Assembly: GCA_965221735.1 (NCBI GenBank)
Contig: OZ244910.1
Location: forward strand, 1,922,001 to 1,986,000
DNA from: UBA2991 sp965221735
GTDB taxonomy: Bacteria; Chloroflexota; Dehalococcoidia; Tepidiformales; Tepidiformaceae
DNA: 64,000 bases
Direction of reading: 5' to 3'
Shown: positions 33,718-42,798 of the stretch, piece after piece
How positions within the stretch are numbered: the first letter of the stretch is position 1
How the letters are laid out: each line of letters begins with the position of its first letter
Notes under the pieces: model-generated
The model's database searches: none
Told to the model about the DNA's origin: nothing
The model's input: only the letters and a program-made list of their open reading frames with translations
Made by a program: the position numbers and the translations under genes

Positions 33718-36276
33718 ATGCTTTCGAATGCTCCGTCCCGCCTCACCGCCCGAATCGGCGGGCGACTCCTGGCGCCCGCGCTCGTCGCTGTCGCCCTTGT
33801 CGCCGCCGTCATGGCCCTGGAGGGGCCGACGCTGGCGACAGCAGACGACGGCCAGTGCCACGTGACAGACCTTGGCGCGATCGGTCCGGAGAGTGACGAA
33901 CTCACGACAGAGGGGCGCTGGACGACGGAAGACTGCGACTCGGCCTTCCGCCCGGGCAACGACGCGCACTCGTACCGCTTCGCGGTGGAGGAGGCCGGCC
34001 GCGTGCGGATCGACCTGCGCTCCAGCGAGGCCGACTCGTACCTGTACCTGCTGAGCGACGGCGGCGAGCGCATCGCGGACGACGACGACGGCGCAGCCGG
34101 TGTCGATGCGCGCATCGAGCGCGACCTGGCGGCCGGGGCGTACCGGATCGAGGCGACGACGGTGGGAGGCCGCGGACGAGGCCCGGCCGACTACTCGCTC
34201 TCCGTCGGGTATGTCGAGGGCTGTGAGACGATCCATCTCGGGGCGCTCACGGCGGAGGCCGACCTGACGGCCACCGGCGTGTGGACGCTGGAGACCTGCG
34301 GCTCGCGGATCGTGGAAACGCACCCGGCCTACAACTACTCGTTCACCATGCCGGCCAGCGGCCGCGTACGGATCGACCTCACGTCGGAGAACGGTGACCC
34401 GGTGCTCTCGCTGGCATCACCCACGGCGGGCGTGATCGGCGCGAACGACGACGGCGGCGGGGCGCGCAATTCGCGCATCGAGGAGTATCTGCCCGCGGGC
34501 ATCTACCTGCTCGAAGCCACGACCTACCTGCAACGCGACCTTCAGCCCCTGGTTGCCGACTTCGAACTGACCATCCATCTGGTCGACGAGGTAGCGGCGC
34601 AGGAGAGGTTCCTCCTCAAGATGGAGGAGACGCATGCCCCCGACGTCGTGATCGCCGGAGAGCCGTTCGCGGCCAACTTCCGGGTGAGCAACGTTGGCGG
34701 CGGCGACCTCCCCGAGGGCTCGTACGTCGTCTTGTACGCGGTGGGGCCACGGGCATTCCAGCCGTTGCCCCGGATCGACATCGTCGAGGGCCTTTTCGAG
34801 GCCGGCGTCAGCTACCACTCCAGCTCAGGGATGGCCAGCCAAACCAGCACGGCCCACCCCTTCATCCGTCCCATCCAGATCGCCCTTCCACGTCCCGGGC
34901 CGTCATGGGTATTCGTAGCAGCCATCGCCTTCCAGGAGGTCGAGGACGAGAACGCCCCCGACATCGAGATCGGGTTCCACGGTATCTGGCGGAACCTGCG
35001 CGTGGTCACCGGGCCGACGTTCGGTCCCGCAACCGTCTCCGTCGACGGGGCGGAGTACACGGTCGCAGCGGCGGCCGACGAGAAGGGCATCGTTACCACC
35101 ACGGTGACCTCCGCGGCCGACCTCGAGGCCGAGGTCGAGGCCCTCGCAGAGGCGAAGGCGACCTACACCGCGGGCACGGCTGCGATGGTGCTCGACGGAA
35201 TCTTCGAGCGGCCGGGGCTGGAGGGGCTCACTGCCTCGGATGAACCGGCGGCGATCGACGTCCCGAACGCTTCCTCGACCACGCTCCTGAACCTCTTCGC
35301 CGAGGAATACGGGCGCTTGATCGCCAGGTCGGGCCTGGACGGGCCGCTCGCCCGCGGCGAGGCCGTCAACCCGGTAGAGGTCGAGGACTTCGTACTGATG
35401 GTCGGCGACAAGGCAGCGCGGCGATACGCGTCGCTGGCCGCTTCGTGGAGCGCGCTCGAGGAGGGCGTCGCCGGCGGCGAGCCGCTCTCATTCGACGAGG
35501 CGTTCGCGCTGCAAGCGGAGGTCGCCTACGCCGAGCGCATCCTTGCGCCGGTCGCCAACGCGGCCAATGTCGTGAGGGCTGCTCGCGTCGCGGAGGGCGG
35601 ATGGCAGAGCAGGGTTGTCGCGACGATGGCCCGTCAACTCGCCTTCGACGCGGCTTGCGGCGTGCAATCCTTCGACGCCCTTGTCGGCGCGAATGAGGGG
35701 ATCGAGCGCTTCCGGGCGCTGGACTCGGAGCTCCGCGCCGCCCTGCCGATCTTCGGGTACGGCGTCGACGCAGCGCTCTGCCAGGCCAGCCTCGTGGACA
35801 GCGACAACGCACGCTTCCTCGCCCGGCTGGAGATCGAGAGCGCCGAGCTAACGGCCCTGAACGCGCCGGACGTGCCAGACGTGCCAGAGGCGGAGCCGGT
35901 CGAGCTCCCGCCGCCGCCACCGTATGAGCTGCGCCTCATCGCGCGGCTGGCGGAAGACGGCCGCATCGAGCACGGCGTTGAGCTCTCGTCCGGCGGACAG
36001 GCCCTGCCGGCGCAGCGCTTCCTGCCGGCGGACGCGGCGGCGGGCGTGTGGTACGCCACCAGCGATGTCGAGGTGGACGGGGCGTCCATCGGGACCATCC
36101 GCGCGAGGCGTCACGCCGATGGCCGCATCGAGCTCGGCTTCCGCGACTCCTACGGCGCCTCGATCGCCCCGGACGTTCGGTTCCTGCCGGCCGACCTGCC
36201 GCCGGGGGTCTGGCTGCGCAGCGGCGCAATCGAGGTTCCCCGGCCGGAAGTGGCCGAGGAGGGATCCTCCGAATAG
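33718..36276 (+). CDS. Large secreted protein with two PPC domains and C-terminal repeats (hypothetical)
   Basis: The product has 852 residues. I chose the ATG at 33718 because GGAG lies 6 bases upstream and a clear signal peptide follows; ATG 33685 would add 11 residues. Two prepeptidase-C-terminal-like domains follow at about 45-165 and 170-290, each opened by a paired-Cys pattern with LGA and W-T-x-E-x-C. An Ig/CARDB-like segment comes next (about 300-430), then a helical region (about 440-700) and a Pro-rich spacer. The end has two copies of a DGRIE...RFLPAD...GVW repeat. No catalytic motif was seen. It is probably an exported binding or surface protein. Confidence 0.8.
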   Translation: MLSNAPSRLTARIGGRLLAPALVAVALVAAVMALEGPTLATADDGQCHVTDLGAIGPESDELTTEGRWTTEDCDSAFRPGNDAHSYRFAVEEAGRVRIDLRSSEADSYLYLLSDGGERIADDDDGAAGVDARIERDLAAGAYRIEATTVGGRGRGPADYSLSVGYVEGCETIHLGALTAEADLTATGVWTLETCGSRIVETHPAYNYSFTMPASGRVRIDLTSENGDPVLSLASPTAGVIGANDDGGGARNSRIEEYLPAGIYLLEATTYLQRDLQPLVADFELTIHLVDEVAAQERFLLKMEETHAPDVVIAGEPFAANFRVSNVGGGDLPEGSYVVLYAVGPRAFQPLPRIDIVEGLFEAGVSYHSSSGMASQTSTAHPFIRPIQIALPRPGPSWVFVAAIAFQEVEDENAPDIEIGFHGIWRNLRVVTGPTFGPATVSVDGAEYTVAAAADEKGIVTTTVTSAADLEAEVEALAEAKATYTAGTAAMVLDGIFERPGLEGLTASDEPAAIDVPNASSTTLLNLFAEEYGRLIARSGLDGPLARGEAVNPVEVEDFVLMVGDKAARRYASLAASWSALEEGVAGGEPLSFDEAFALQAEVAYAERILAPVANAANVVRAARVAEGGWQSRVVATMARQLAFDAACGVQSFDALVGANEGIERFRALDSELRAALPIFGYGVDAALCQASLVDSDNARFLARLEIESAELTALNAPDVPDVPEAEPVELPPPPPYELRLIARLAEDGRIEHGVELSSGGQALPAQRFLPADAAAGVWYATSDVEVDGASIGTIRARRHADGRIELGFRDSYGASIAPDVRFLPADLPPGVWLRSGAIEVPRPEVAEEGSSE

Positions 36277-36292
36277 CGGCTCGGGTTGCGAG

Positions 36293-36751
36293 CTAGGCGC
36301 CCGTGATGGCGCCCAGCTCGCGCCAGGGCCGGGCGCGACGGGCGTTCCAGTGCGCCTCCCAGTCGTCGCAGACGCCCTGGCCGCCGTGCCAGTAGTCGAC
36401 CTCGAGGCAGACCTTGCCGTCGCGGAACTCGAGGCGGGATACGCCCTCGGCCGTGCCCCAGCGCCCGGCGTTCTCCGCGGCGCTCTCGGGAATCTGGCCG
36501 TAGGCCATCCACATCACGACGACGCCGGTGTCGGCGACGTATATCTCCTCGGGGAGCACCTTGAGGGTGTCGGCGGCCGCCGCCCAGAACTCGCGGACGG
36601 CGTCGTGACCGCGCATGGGCTCGGCGTGGCCGACGATGTCGCGCATGACGACGTCCTCGGTCATGAACTGGAGGGGTGCATCGACGTGTCCCCCGCTCCA
36701 GCCTTCCTCGAAGAGCTTGCGTGCGATCTCGACTTCGGCCTGGCCAACCAT
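36293..36751 (-). CDS. SnoaL-like (NTF2-fold) protein
   Basis: The product has 152 residues with GGGAG before the ATG. The pattern of the polyketide-cyclase/SnoaL family is visible: VEIARKLFEEGWSGG near 7, FMTEDVVMRDIVG near 28, MRGHDAVREFWAAAA near 45 and a closing strand FRDGKVCLEVDYW near 110. The fold makes small cavities used by cyclases, isomerases and binding proteins. The substrate is unknown. It is divergent from the gene at 36835. Confidence 0.85.
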   Translation of the reverse strand: MVGQAEVEIARKLFEEGWSGGHVDAPLQFMTEDVVMRDIVGHAEPMRGHDAVREFWAAAADTLKVLPEEIYVADTGVVVMWMAYGQIPESAAENAGRWGTAEGVSRLEFRDGKVCLEVDYWHGGQGVCDDWEAHWNARRARPWRELGAITGA

Positions 36752-36819
36752 GGGCGTCTCTCCCGTGCGTGGATTCGTTGCGTGCGCGCGATGGTAGCGG
36801 AAACGGCGGGAGTGGGGTG

Positions 36820-36825
36820 TACGAT
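36820..36825 (+). promoter_or_regulatory. -10 box of the gene at 36835
   Basis: TACGAT is followed by 9 bases and the ATG; there is no Shine-Dalgarno sequence. Confidence 0.4.
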
Positions 36826-36834
36826 CCGGGCGCG

Positions 36835-38106
36835 ATGGCCGAGACGATGACGCCGGAGGAGGCGCGCAGCTACCTGAACTACCTGCTCACGCTGGGCATC
36901 CGGCGGGAGCAGGCGTTCGCGCCGCTGGCGGCCGCCTTCATCCGCGAGAACGACCTCGACGCGCTGGGGCTGCTGCCGGATGAGCAGGTGAGCCTGCTGC
37001 TGGCGGCGGCGCAGTCGTTCGCGCCGGAGCCGCGGCGCTACAGCGCCAAGCTCGACTTCCTGGAGCGCGCGCAGGCGCTCCTGCCGCGCACGCGGCTGGC
37101 GGGAACGCCGGTCGAGGGGCAGGTGGGGCAGGAGCTGCGGAAGACGGCGCACGAGCTGGACCGCTACCACGAGGCCGTGCGCGTGAACCGCTCGGAGACG
37201 GGGGAGCGGGAGCACATCATCGTCGAGAGCATGGCCCCGGAGTACTTCACCGACATCGCCCAGAAGCGGGCGACGGCGCACTACCAGGACCGGTACCACC
37301 TGACGCCGGAGGCGCGTCGGGCGCAGAACTACACGGGTCCGGCGCAGCAGTTCGAGCCGGAGAACACGGCCATCCACAAGGAGTTCGAGGGCGCCTGCGG
37401 TCCCTTCATGAACGCGCGCACGCACGCCTTCCACGTGATGCTGCCGTTCGACCTGAAGCTGAGCCGCACGCCCCAGGAGCCGCTGGAGACGGGCGTGCGC
37501 ATCTTCTACGGGAAGGAGGGCTACTCCTTCCCGCTGCGCTACCAGATGGGCCAGCTCACGAGCGACCGGGACGGGACCGTGGTCGGGGTGCCGGTCGACG
37601 ACCCGAATCTCGTGTACATCTCGGCCTCGGGCGTGAAAGAGCCGGAGTTCCGCTTCGACGGGCCGGCTCCGGGCAACGCGCCGCCGGAGCTGGCGTTCCC
37701 GCTGACGGTGCTGCAGCACCTTGGCAGCCTCGGGAACTACATCCAGGTGAGCTGCAACCTGAAGGTGTGGTTCGACGCCTCACAGGTGGCCATCCTGATC
37801 CAGGGGGCGCCGGATCTGGGCGACCTCGGGTTGACGGCGGCGACCGGTCTGATGACGCGTACGTACGGGCTCGGGACGACGGAGGAGTACGAGCGCAGCG
37901 GCGGCGAGCCCTGGCAAGAAGGGCTCAGCTACAACTACGTGAACCTGCACCTCGCGCTCCAGCCGGAGGTTGAGTCGGCGGTGATCCCGTACAACACGCC
38001 GATCTTCACGCTGTACCCCGTGCTCAGCCGCCAGGCGGTCGCGTTCGAGGACGCGGCGGCGGCCGGCGAACGCATCGCCAGGGGGATGAGCGAGGGGCAG
38101 GCCTAG
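36835..38106 (+). CDS. Unrecognised 423-residue protein
   Basis: I do not recognise a family. There is no signal peptide or membrane helix. The N-terminal 90 residues are helical (MTPEEARSYLNYLLTLGIRR). The region from about 160 to 400 is rich in aromatic residues and predicted strands, for example FHVMLPFDLKL, RIFYGKEGYSFPLRY and YIQVSCNLKVWF. Codon use matches its neighbours, and the frame ends in the CTAG shared with the convergent phosphotransferase gene. The length and composition argue for a real cytoplasmic protein of unknown function. Confidence 0.8.
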   Translation: MAETMTPEEARSYLNYLLTLGIRREQAFAPLAAAFIRENDLDALGLLPDEQVSLLLAAAQSFAPEPRRYSAKLDFLERAQALLPRTRLAGTPVEGQVGQELRKTAHELDRYHEAVRVNRSETGEREHIIVESMAPEYFTDIAQKRATAHYQDRYHLTPEARRAQNYTGPAQQFEPENTAIHKEFEGACGPFMNARTHAFHVMLPFDLKLSRTPQEPLETGVRIFYGKEGYSFPLRYQMGQLTSDRDGTVVGVPVDDPNLVYISASGVKEPEFRFDGPAPGNAPPELAFPLTVLQHLGSLGNYIQVSCNLKVWFDASQVAILIQGAPDLGDLGLTAATGLMTRTYGLGTTEEYERSGGEPWQEGLSYNYVNLHLALQPEVESAVIPYNTPIFTLYPVLSRQAVAFEDAAAAGERIARGMSEGQA

Positions 38107-39071
38107 GCTTCGCCCAGCCTCCGCAGGAGCCAGTCGCGCGCGACGGATGCCTGCGCCTGCTGGAAAGGGCGGAGGGTGGGGAGGCCGGGCGGAGGGGGCC
38201 GCGAGCCCCACTCCGTATAGGCGCCGGCCAGGGCGGCCACCACGGCCGTCACGCTCTCCGGGTCGGCAGTGCGACAGGCGGGGTGGGCAGCAACGACCTC
38301 CTCGGGAGGGGGGCCGCCCTGCATCGTGACACTGGGCGCCAGGACGATGACGTCGACCCAGGCGGCACCAACGCAGGCCCAGGGCCAGTCGAGGAACCAG
38401 ACGCGATCGGGCGAGAGCAGGATGTTGTCGGCGCGAATGTCGTAGTGGACGAGGGTGTCGCCCACCACGGCTTCGGGGACGGCCGCCTCAAGCTCGGCGA
38501 GCATTTCGAGGTTGCTGCGGTACCAGGGGGGGAGGTTCCGGGGACGGCGACCCCCTTCGTCGCGGAGCGTTCGCCACGCGTCGCTCGGGAAAGTGTCGGA
38601 GGCGCTGGGGGCGGCGCCGGGGGGCAAAGGGTTCGGCGTAAGCCGTTCACCGAGGGCAACGAGCGCCTCAAGGACGCGGTCGAGCTCGCGCAGCTCCCAG
38701 GGCTGCTGGGGGTGTTCGCCCTCGATGTCCTCGAAGGCGAGGGCCACCCAGCCGCCTTCGCCCTCGTCGCGCGACCAGAGGAGGCGGGGGGCAGGGACGT
38801 CATCCGGCATCCCGGAGATGATCCGAATCTCCCTGCGGTGGATGCCGGCGCTGTCGGGGTTGATGTCGGGGCCGACGGCCTTCACGAACACGCGCCGGCC
38901 GTCCGCGAGAAGCATGCGCGCGGCCACGCCCGGCGAAAAGCCCGAGGGCTGGGTAACGGCCTCGGCCACCGGGCTTCCCGCCCATGCCTCGAAGGCATCA
39001 CGGAGGCGCTTCGGGGCCTGCTTCCAGTGCAGACGCGCGCCCTGGGGCGGCAGCGGCGGGATGGCAGCCAT
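38103..39071 (-). CDS. APH-fold phosphotransferase (intact catalytic loop)
   Basis: The product has 322 residues. The kinase-like features are complete: RRVFVKAV near 60 holds the ATP lysine, LVHYDIRADNILL near 205 is the catalytic loop with Asp and Asn, and WFLDWPWACVG near 223 is the metal site. Such enzymes phosphorylate small molecules, antibiotics or choline-like substrates. It begins 10 bases after the halogenase stop, so the two genes are probably co-transcribed. Its acceptor may relate to the halogenase product (inference). Confidence 0.85.
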   Translation of the reverse strand: MAAIPPLPPQGARLHWKQAPKRLRDAFEAWAGSPVAEAVTQPSGFSPGVAARMLLADGRRVFVKAVGPDINPDSAGIHRREIRIISGMPDDVPAPRLLWSRDEGEGGWVALAFEDIEGEHPQQPWELRELDRVLEALVALGERLTPNPLPPGAAPSASDTFPSDAWRTLRDEGGRRPRNLPPWYRSNLEMLAELEAAVPEAVVGDTLVHYDIRADNILLSPDRVWFLDWPWACVGAAWVDVIVLAPSVTMQGGPPPEEVVAAHPACRTADPESVTAVVAALAGAYTEWGSRPPPPGLPTLRPFQQAQASVARDWLLRRLGEA

Positions 39072-39081
39072 CGCGGACCGC

Positions 39082-40605
39082 CTAGGGCCAGACGACCCAG
39101 GTGTTGGGCGACGTGACCATGCTCCCGAGGATCTGCGGGGGCGCGCCGTTGAGCGTCTCGAAGGCGCGCTCCTGGGTGAGGGCGTTTCCGGCCAGCTCGC
39201 GCAGCCCGTCGACGCGCTTCTGCCACTCGACGCGGGGCTGGCTGGCCTCGAGGTAGCGGCCCTGCACACGCTGGCCGAGGAGGAGCACGTCGTAGGCAAA
39301 GTCGCCAAAGACCTCTTCCGGCTTGAAGAACTGCGACTGGCGGTAGGTCAGGGGCGTGCGCTCGCGGAAGAGGTCGACGCGCTCCTGCGCGCCGCCGATG
39401 TCGACGGCGTTGCGGCAGGCCTGCCAGAAGGGGGTATCCAGCTTCTTGTTGAAGCGGTAGTGGACGGCGAGGAACCAGCGCACGTCGTCCCAGTGGGCGT
39501 TGAGCGTGCGGTTCACGATGCCGCGGATGGCGGTGTCTTTCTTCGAGCGGGGGAAGTTCAGGACGAGCTGGTTGATCTCGAGGATGATCATATGGAGGCC
39601 GGTCGACTCCAGAGGCTCGACGAAGCCGTAGGAGTTGCCGATGGCGACCACGTTCCCCTTCCAGAAGTGCTCGCGGCGGCCGGTCTTGAAGCGGATGACA
39701 CGGTGGTCGCCCATGCCCGGATTCTTCGAGCGCATCTCCTCGGCTGCCTCGTCGTCGGAGAGGAACTGCGAGGAGAAGACGTAGCCGCGATGGTCGTCCT
39801 CGACGGAGGGGGTGTTCCAGCACCAGCCGGCGTTCATGGTCTCGGCGGTGGTGAAGGGCTTGATGTGGCCGCCGTGGGGCACGTTGGCGACGATGGCGCG
39901 GTCGCAGAAGAGGCTGCCTTCGTAGCTGTGGAAGGGCGAGCCGAGGGTCTCACCGATGATCTCGGCGCGGAAGCCGGTGCAGTCGACGTAGAGGTCGAAG
40001 CGGCGCTCCTCGCCGTCGTCGGTGACGACGTGGTCGAGCGACTCGCCGTCCTCGGTGGGCACGAACTCGTCGACCGAGCGCTCCAGGAGCTCGACGCCGT
40101 CGCGCTCGGCCTGCTCCTTCAGGTAGGCGACGAAGCGGCCGTTATCGAGGTGGTAGGCGAAGGGGATACGGTCGATGAGCGAGGTAAGCTGGCCGCCCTC
40201 GTTGGTGACGATGGGGGCGCGCTCGTTGGAGATGAGCAGGGAGCCGAGGGAGTAGTCGTTGAACTCGCCACCGTAGTAGACGGAGTCGAGGATGGGGCCG
40301 GGGTGGAAGGCGTAGTTGAAGTAGTAGTCCCCGGGCTGTCCCCACTCGAACTTGACCCCGAACTTCCAGGTGGGCTGCACCATGCGGTAGAGCTCGTGCA
40401 CGTCGCGTTCGAGGTAGGCGTGGAGGAACTTGACCATGATGGGGGTCGTGCCCTCGCCGACGCCGATGATGGGGATGGTGGGGGACTCGATGAGGGTGAC
40501 GCGCAGGTGCGGGAGCTTCTTGCGCAGGGCGAGCGCGGTCAGGTAGCCCGCCGTGCCGCCTCCGATGATGCCGACCGTCTTGTACTCGCCCGATGCCTGG
40601 GTCAT
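39082..40605 (-). CDS. Flavin-dependent halogenase, tryptophan-halogenase family
   Basis: The product has 507 residues. The FAD site is VGIIGGGTAGYLTALAL near 11. A lysine in GVKFEWG near 85 sits where the catalytic lysine of tryptophan halogenases lies. The halogenase motif, usually WxWxIP, reads GWCWNTP near 255. The conserved glutamate region is FVEPLESTG near 325. Flavin halogenases use FADH2, oxygen and chloride or bromide to make hypohalous acid held by that lysine. The natural substrate is unknown and no biosynthetic cluster surrounds it. A non-halogenating monooxygenase relative is possible. Confidence 0.85.
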   Translation of the reverse strand: MTQASGEYKTVGIIGGGTAGYLTALALRKKLPHLRVTLIESPTIPIIGVGEGTTPIMVKFLHAYLERDVHELYRMVQPTWKFGVKFEWGQPGDYYFNYAFHPGPILDSVYYGGEFNDYSLGSLLISNERAPIVTNEGGQLTSLIDRIPFAYHLDNGRFVAYLKEQAERDGVELLERSVDEFVPTEDGESLDHVVTDDGEERRFDLYVDCTGFRAEIIGETLGSPFHSYEGSLFCDRAIVANVPHGGHIKPFTTAETMNAGWCWNTPSVEDDHRGYVFSSQFLSDDEAAEEMRSKNPGMGDHRVIRFKTGRREHFWKGNVVAIGNSYGFVEPLESTGLHMIILEINQLVLNFPRSKKDTAIRGIVNRTLNAHWDDVRWFLAVHYRFNKKLDTPFWQACRNAVDIGGAQERVDLFRERTPLTYRQSQFFKPEEVFGDFAYDVLLLGQRVQGRYLEASQPRVEWQKRVDGLRELAGNALTQERAFETLNGAPPQILGSMVTSPNTWVVWP

Positions 40606-40639
40606 GCGGCTATCGTGCCACGGATGTGGTTGGGAGGGG

Positions 40640-41188
40640 TCAGGCTGTCACCACTCGCGGTTCGAACACGACCACCTTCACGCCCTCCAGGGTCCCAAGC
40701 GCCGCCTCGATACGGGGACGCACCTCAGCCCAATCCAAACCACCAAGATCGCAGCCTAGCGCGGGAATCGCCACAGACTGTATCCCCCGCGCCCTGATCT
40801 GCCGGACGAGGTCCTGCAATCCATCATCGATGTATTGCATGCGGCTCTTGTTTCGCCAGTGATCCTTGGTCGGGAAGTTAATGATGTACCGGGGCAGTTG
40901 CGGCGCTTGAACACGATAGGAGACCGGCTCCTCAGCGAAGCTCATCGGCAGCCGAGCCTGCTCATCACTAGTCGGTTCCCCGCGAAGGTCGAAAACGAAC
41001 ATCCGGCCCGGGCGTACATCACCCCGCGCACATGCCCTGGCGTACGCATCGAAGTTGGCGCCGAACTTCTTCTTGAATTGCAGGGCAAGGCCTTTGCCCA
41101 TGACGCCTTGGCAGTTCACCGTGTTGACGAGCGCCTCGGCGTCTTCGGCCAACAGGTCCGCAGCCTTATACTCGACACTTCCGAACAT
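40640..41188 (-). CDS. darG: DarG-like macrodomain antitoxin (ADP-ribosyl-thymidine hydrolase)
   Basis: The product has 182 residues. The macrodomain is evident: DAEALVNTVNCQGVMGKGLALQFKKKF pattern (near 13-40) and IPALGCDLGGLDWAEV near 145, both typical of DarG. It would remove ADP-ribose from DNA. DarG proteins usually carry a further C-terminal toxin-binding domain and reach about 350 residues; here only the macrodomain is present. The ATG at 41186-41188 lies 4 bases after the darT stop, so translation is probably coupled. Longer starts inside darT are possible. Confidence 0.85.
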   Translation of the reverse strand: MFGSVEYKAADLLAEDAEALVNTVNCQGVMGKGLALQFKKKFGANFDAYARACARGDVRPGRMFVFDLRGEPTSDEQARLPMSFAEEPVSYRVQAPQLPRYIINFPTKDHWRNKSRMQYIDDGLQDLVRQIRARGIQSVAIPALGCDLGGLDWAEVRPRIEAALGTLEGVKVVVFEPRVVTA

Positions 41189-41192
41189 CTGT

Positions 41193-41867
41193 TCACGGAT
41201 GGTACCACGCTCGCCGGACTTCCACATCGGGGCGATGCTCGGCAGTATCGAGCATTGCCAGCAGCCGTTCCCGCACGTCTTGCGAATAGACGCCAATGCG
41301 CCTCACAAGCGACCAGGGAAACTCCATTTCGACAAGGAACTCCGCCTGTTTGGCGGCCTTCGCTTCCTCGACAGTCTTGTCCTTCCGCCGACGAAGCCAG
41401 TCATCAGCCAGCACCACATCCCAGTCAATCCTGTCTAGATCCGCAAGGTCGGCATGGTCTTCAAAGCCCTCGGCGCCTGCAGTCGATGTGGTGAACGCCC
41501 AGCACATGCCCTTCGACTCCGCCCACTCCACCACCTCCGCGAGGTCTGCCTGGAGATGGACAATGGCTTCCTGACCGCCCCGATACGCAAGATCCGTGTC
41601 GCTCCTGTTGTGTATCACATGGAGCATGACCGACCGCCGGCAGAAGTAAAACGGCACGCACTCTCCAACCGCCAACCCTTTGTGGCTCGTGAGCATCAAC
41701 TGCCGCCGTCGCTGCTTGATACGCTCCAACCCGATAATCGTGCCGGACAGCCCTCGCGCTTCGGTCTCCGTGTCGCTCCAGAGGCGGCCGGCCGCAGCGA
41801 TGGATGGCACGCGGTCAACGTGCACGATGTGGTAGAGCTTAGGGCTGTGGGGAACCGATGAGGCCAT
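41193..41867 (-). CDS. darT: DarT-like DNA ADP-ribosyltransferase toxin (DUF4433)
   Basis: The product has 224 residues. The opening LYHIVHVDRVPSIAAAGRLW is the DarT NAD-binding start, VPFYFCRRSVMLHVIH near 75 is typical, and QAEFLVEMEFPWSLVRRIGV near 180 contains the glutamate and PW signature of the catalytic loop. DarT adds ADP-ribose to thymidine in single-stranded DNA and blocks replication; DarTG systems can defend against phage. An open frame runs upstream, but it is antisense to the SDR gene, so the ATG at 41865-41867 is used. Confidence 0.87.
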   Translation of the reverse strand: MASSVPHSPKLYHIVHVDRVPSIAAAGRLWSDTETEARGLSGTIIGLERIKQRRRQLMLTSHKGLAVGECVPFYFCRRSVMLHVIHNRSDTDLAYRGGQEAIVHLQADLAEVVEWAESKGMCWAFTTSTAGAEGFEDHADLADLDRIDWDVVLADDWLRRRKDKTVEEAKAAKQAEFLVEMEFPWSLVRRIGVYSQDVRERLLAMLDTAEHRPDVEVRRAWYHP

Positions 41868-41939
41868 GCGTGGTTGCCCCGCATACGATACATCTCGCTT
41901 AACCGGTAAGATGCGCGCTCGCTGGGAGGCGCACCGACC

Positions 41940-42749
41940 ATGGAACTCGGAACTGGGAAGACGGCAGTCGTGACTGGTGGGGGGAGCGGCATCGGCGAGG
42001 CGCTGTGCCGCGCGTTCGCGGCCGAGGGGATGTCGGTCGTCGTCTCGGATATCGATCTGAGCGCCGCCGAAGGGGTGGCGAACTCCATCAACGACACGGG
42101 CGGGAGCGCGATCGCGGTCCGCACCGATGTCGCCGACCGGGCTTCCGTGAAGGAGCTGGCCGACAAGGCGTTCGAGGCGTTCGGGGGCGTCCACGCGCTC
42201 TGTAACAACGCCGGCGTCGTGACCTTCCGCTCCGCCGCGGAGATGAGCGACTCGGACTGGGACTGGGTGATGGGCGTGAACCTGGACGGCGTCATCAACG
42301 GCGTGACGCAGTTCCTGCCGCGCATGATCGAGCAGGGCGAGGGACACATCGTGAACACGTCCTCGAGCGCCGGGCTGTTCGCGCCTCCGGGGATGGCCTC
42401 CTACGTCGCCTCGAAGCAGGCGGTCGTGGGCCTGTCCGAGCACCTGAACCACGACCTCTCGCTGGTCAACATCGGGGTGTCGGTGCTGTGCCCGGGCGGG
42501 GTCGCGACGAAGATCGTCGAGGCGGGGCGGAACCGGCCCGACGCGCACGGCGGCCCCGAGGACGTGCCCGACTACGCGGAGCCGATCCGCCAGGGAATCT
42601 CGCAGGGCATGCCCCCCTCCGACGTGGCTGCCCGCGTGCTCGACGCGATCCGGAACGAGCACCTCTACATCGTGACGCACGAGGACACCAAGGCGGGCGT
42701 CGAGGCCCGCATCGAGGGGATCCGGGCGGGGTACGCGCTCAACGACTAG
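41940..42749 (+). CDS. Short-chain dehydrogenase/reductase
   Basis: The product has 269 residues with GGGAGG about 12 bases upstream. Motifs are TGGGSGIGEA near 12, NNAG near 88, catalytic Ser in VNTSSSAG near 138 and SYVASK near 153. It is a classical NAD(P)-dependent SDR. The C-terminal part differs from fatty-acid reductases and resembles general SDRs of secondary metabolism; the substrate is unknown. It ends about 100 bases before padR. Confidence 0.92.
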   Translation: MELGTGKTAVVTGGGSGIGEALCRAFAAEGMSVVVSDIDLSAAEGVANSINDTGGSAIAVRTDVADRASVKELADKAFEAFGGVHALCNNAGVVTFRSAAEMSDSDWDWVMGVNLDGVINGVTQFLPRMIEQGEGHIVNTSSSAGLFAPPGMASYVASKQAVVGLSEHLNHDLSLVNIGVSVLCPGGVATKIVEAGRNRPDAHGGPEDVPDYAEPIRQGISQGMPPSDVAARVLDAIRNEHLYIVTHEDTKAGVEARIEGIRAGYALND

Positions 42750-42798
42750 CGGCCCTTTCGAGCATAGCCAGCGACCTCGTCGCTGCCTGAGCTGGCCC

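Noticed and set aside
40606..40639. Lost C-terminal domain of DarG by frameshift
   Set aside because: Only about 34 bases separate the darG stop from the halogenase gene, too little for a second domain.
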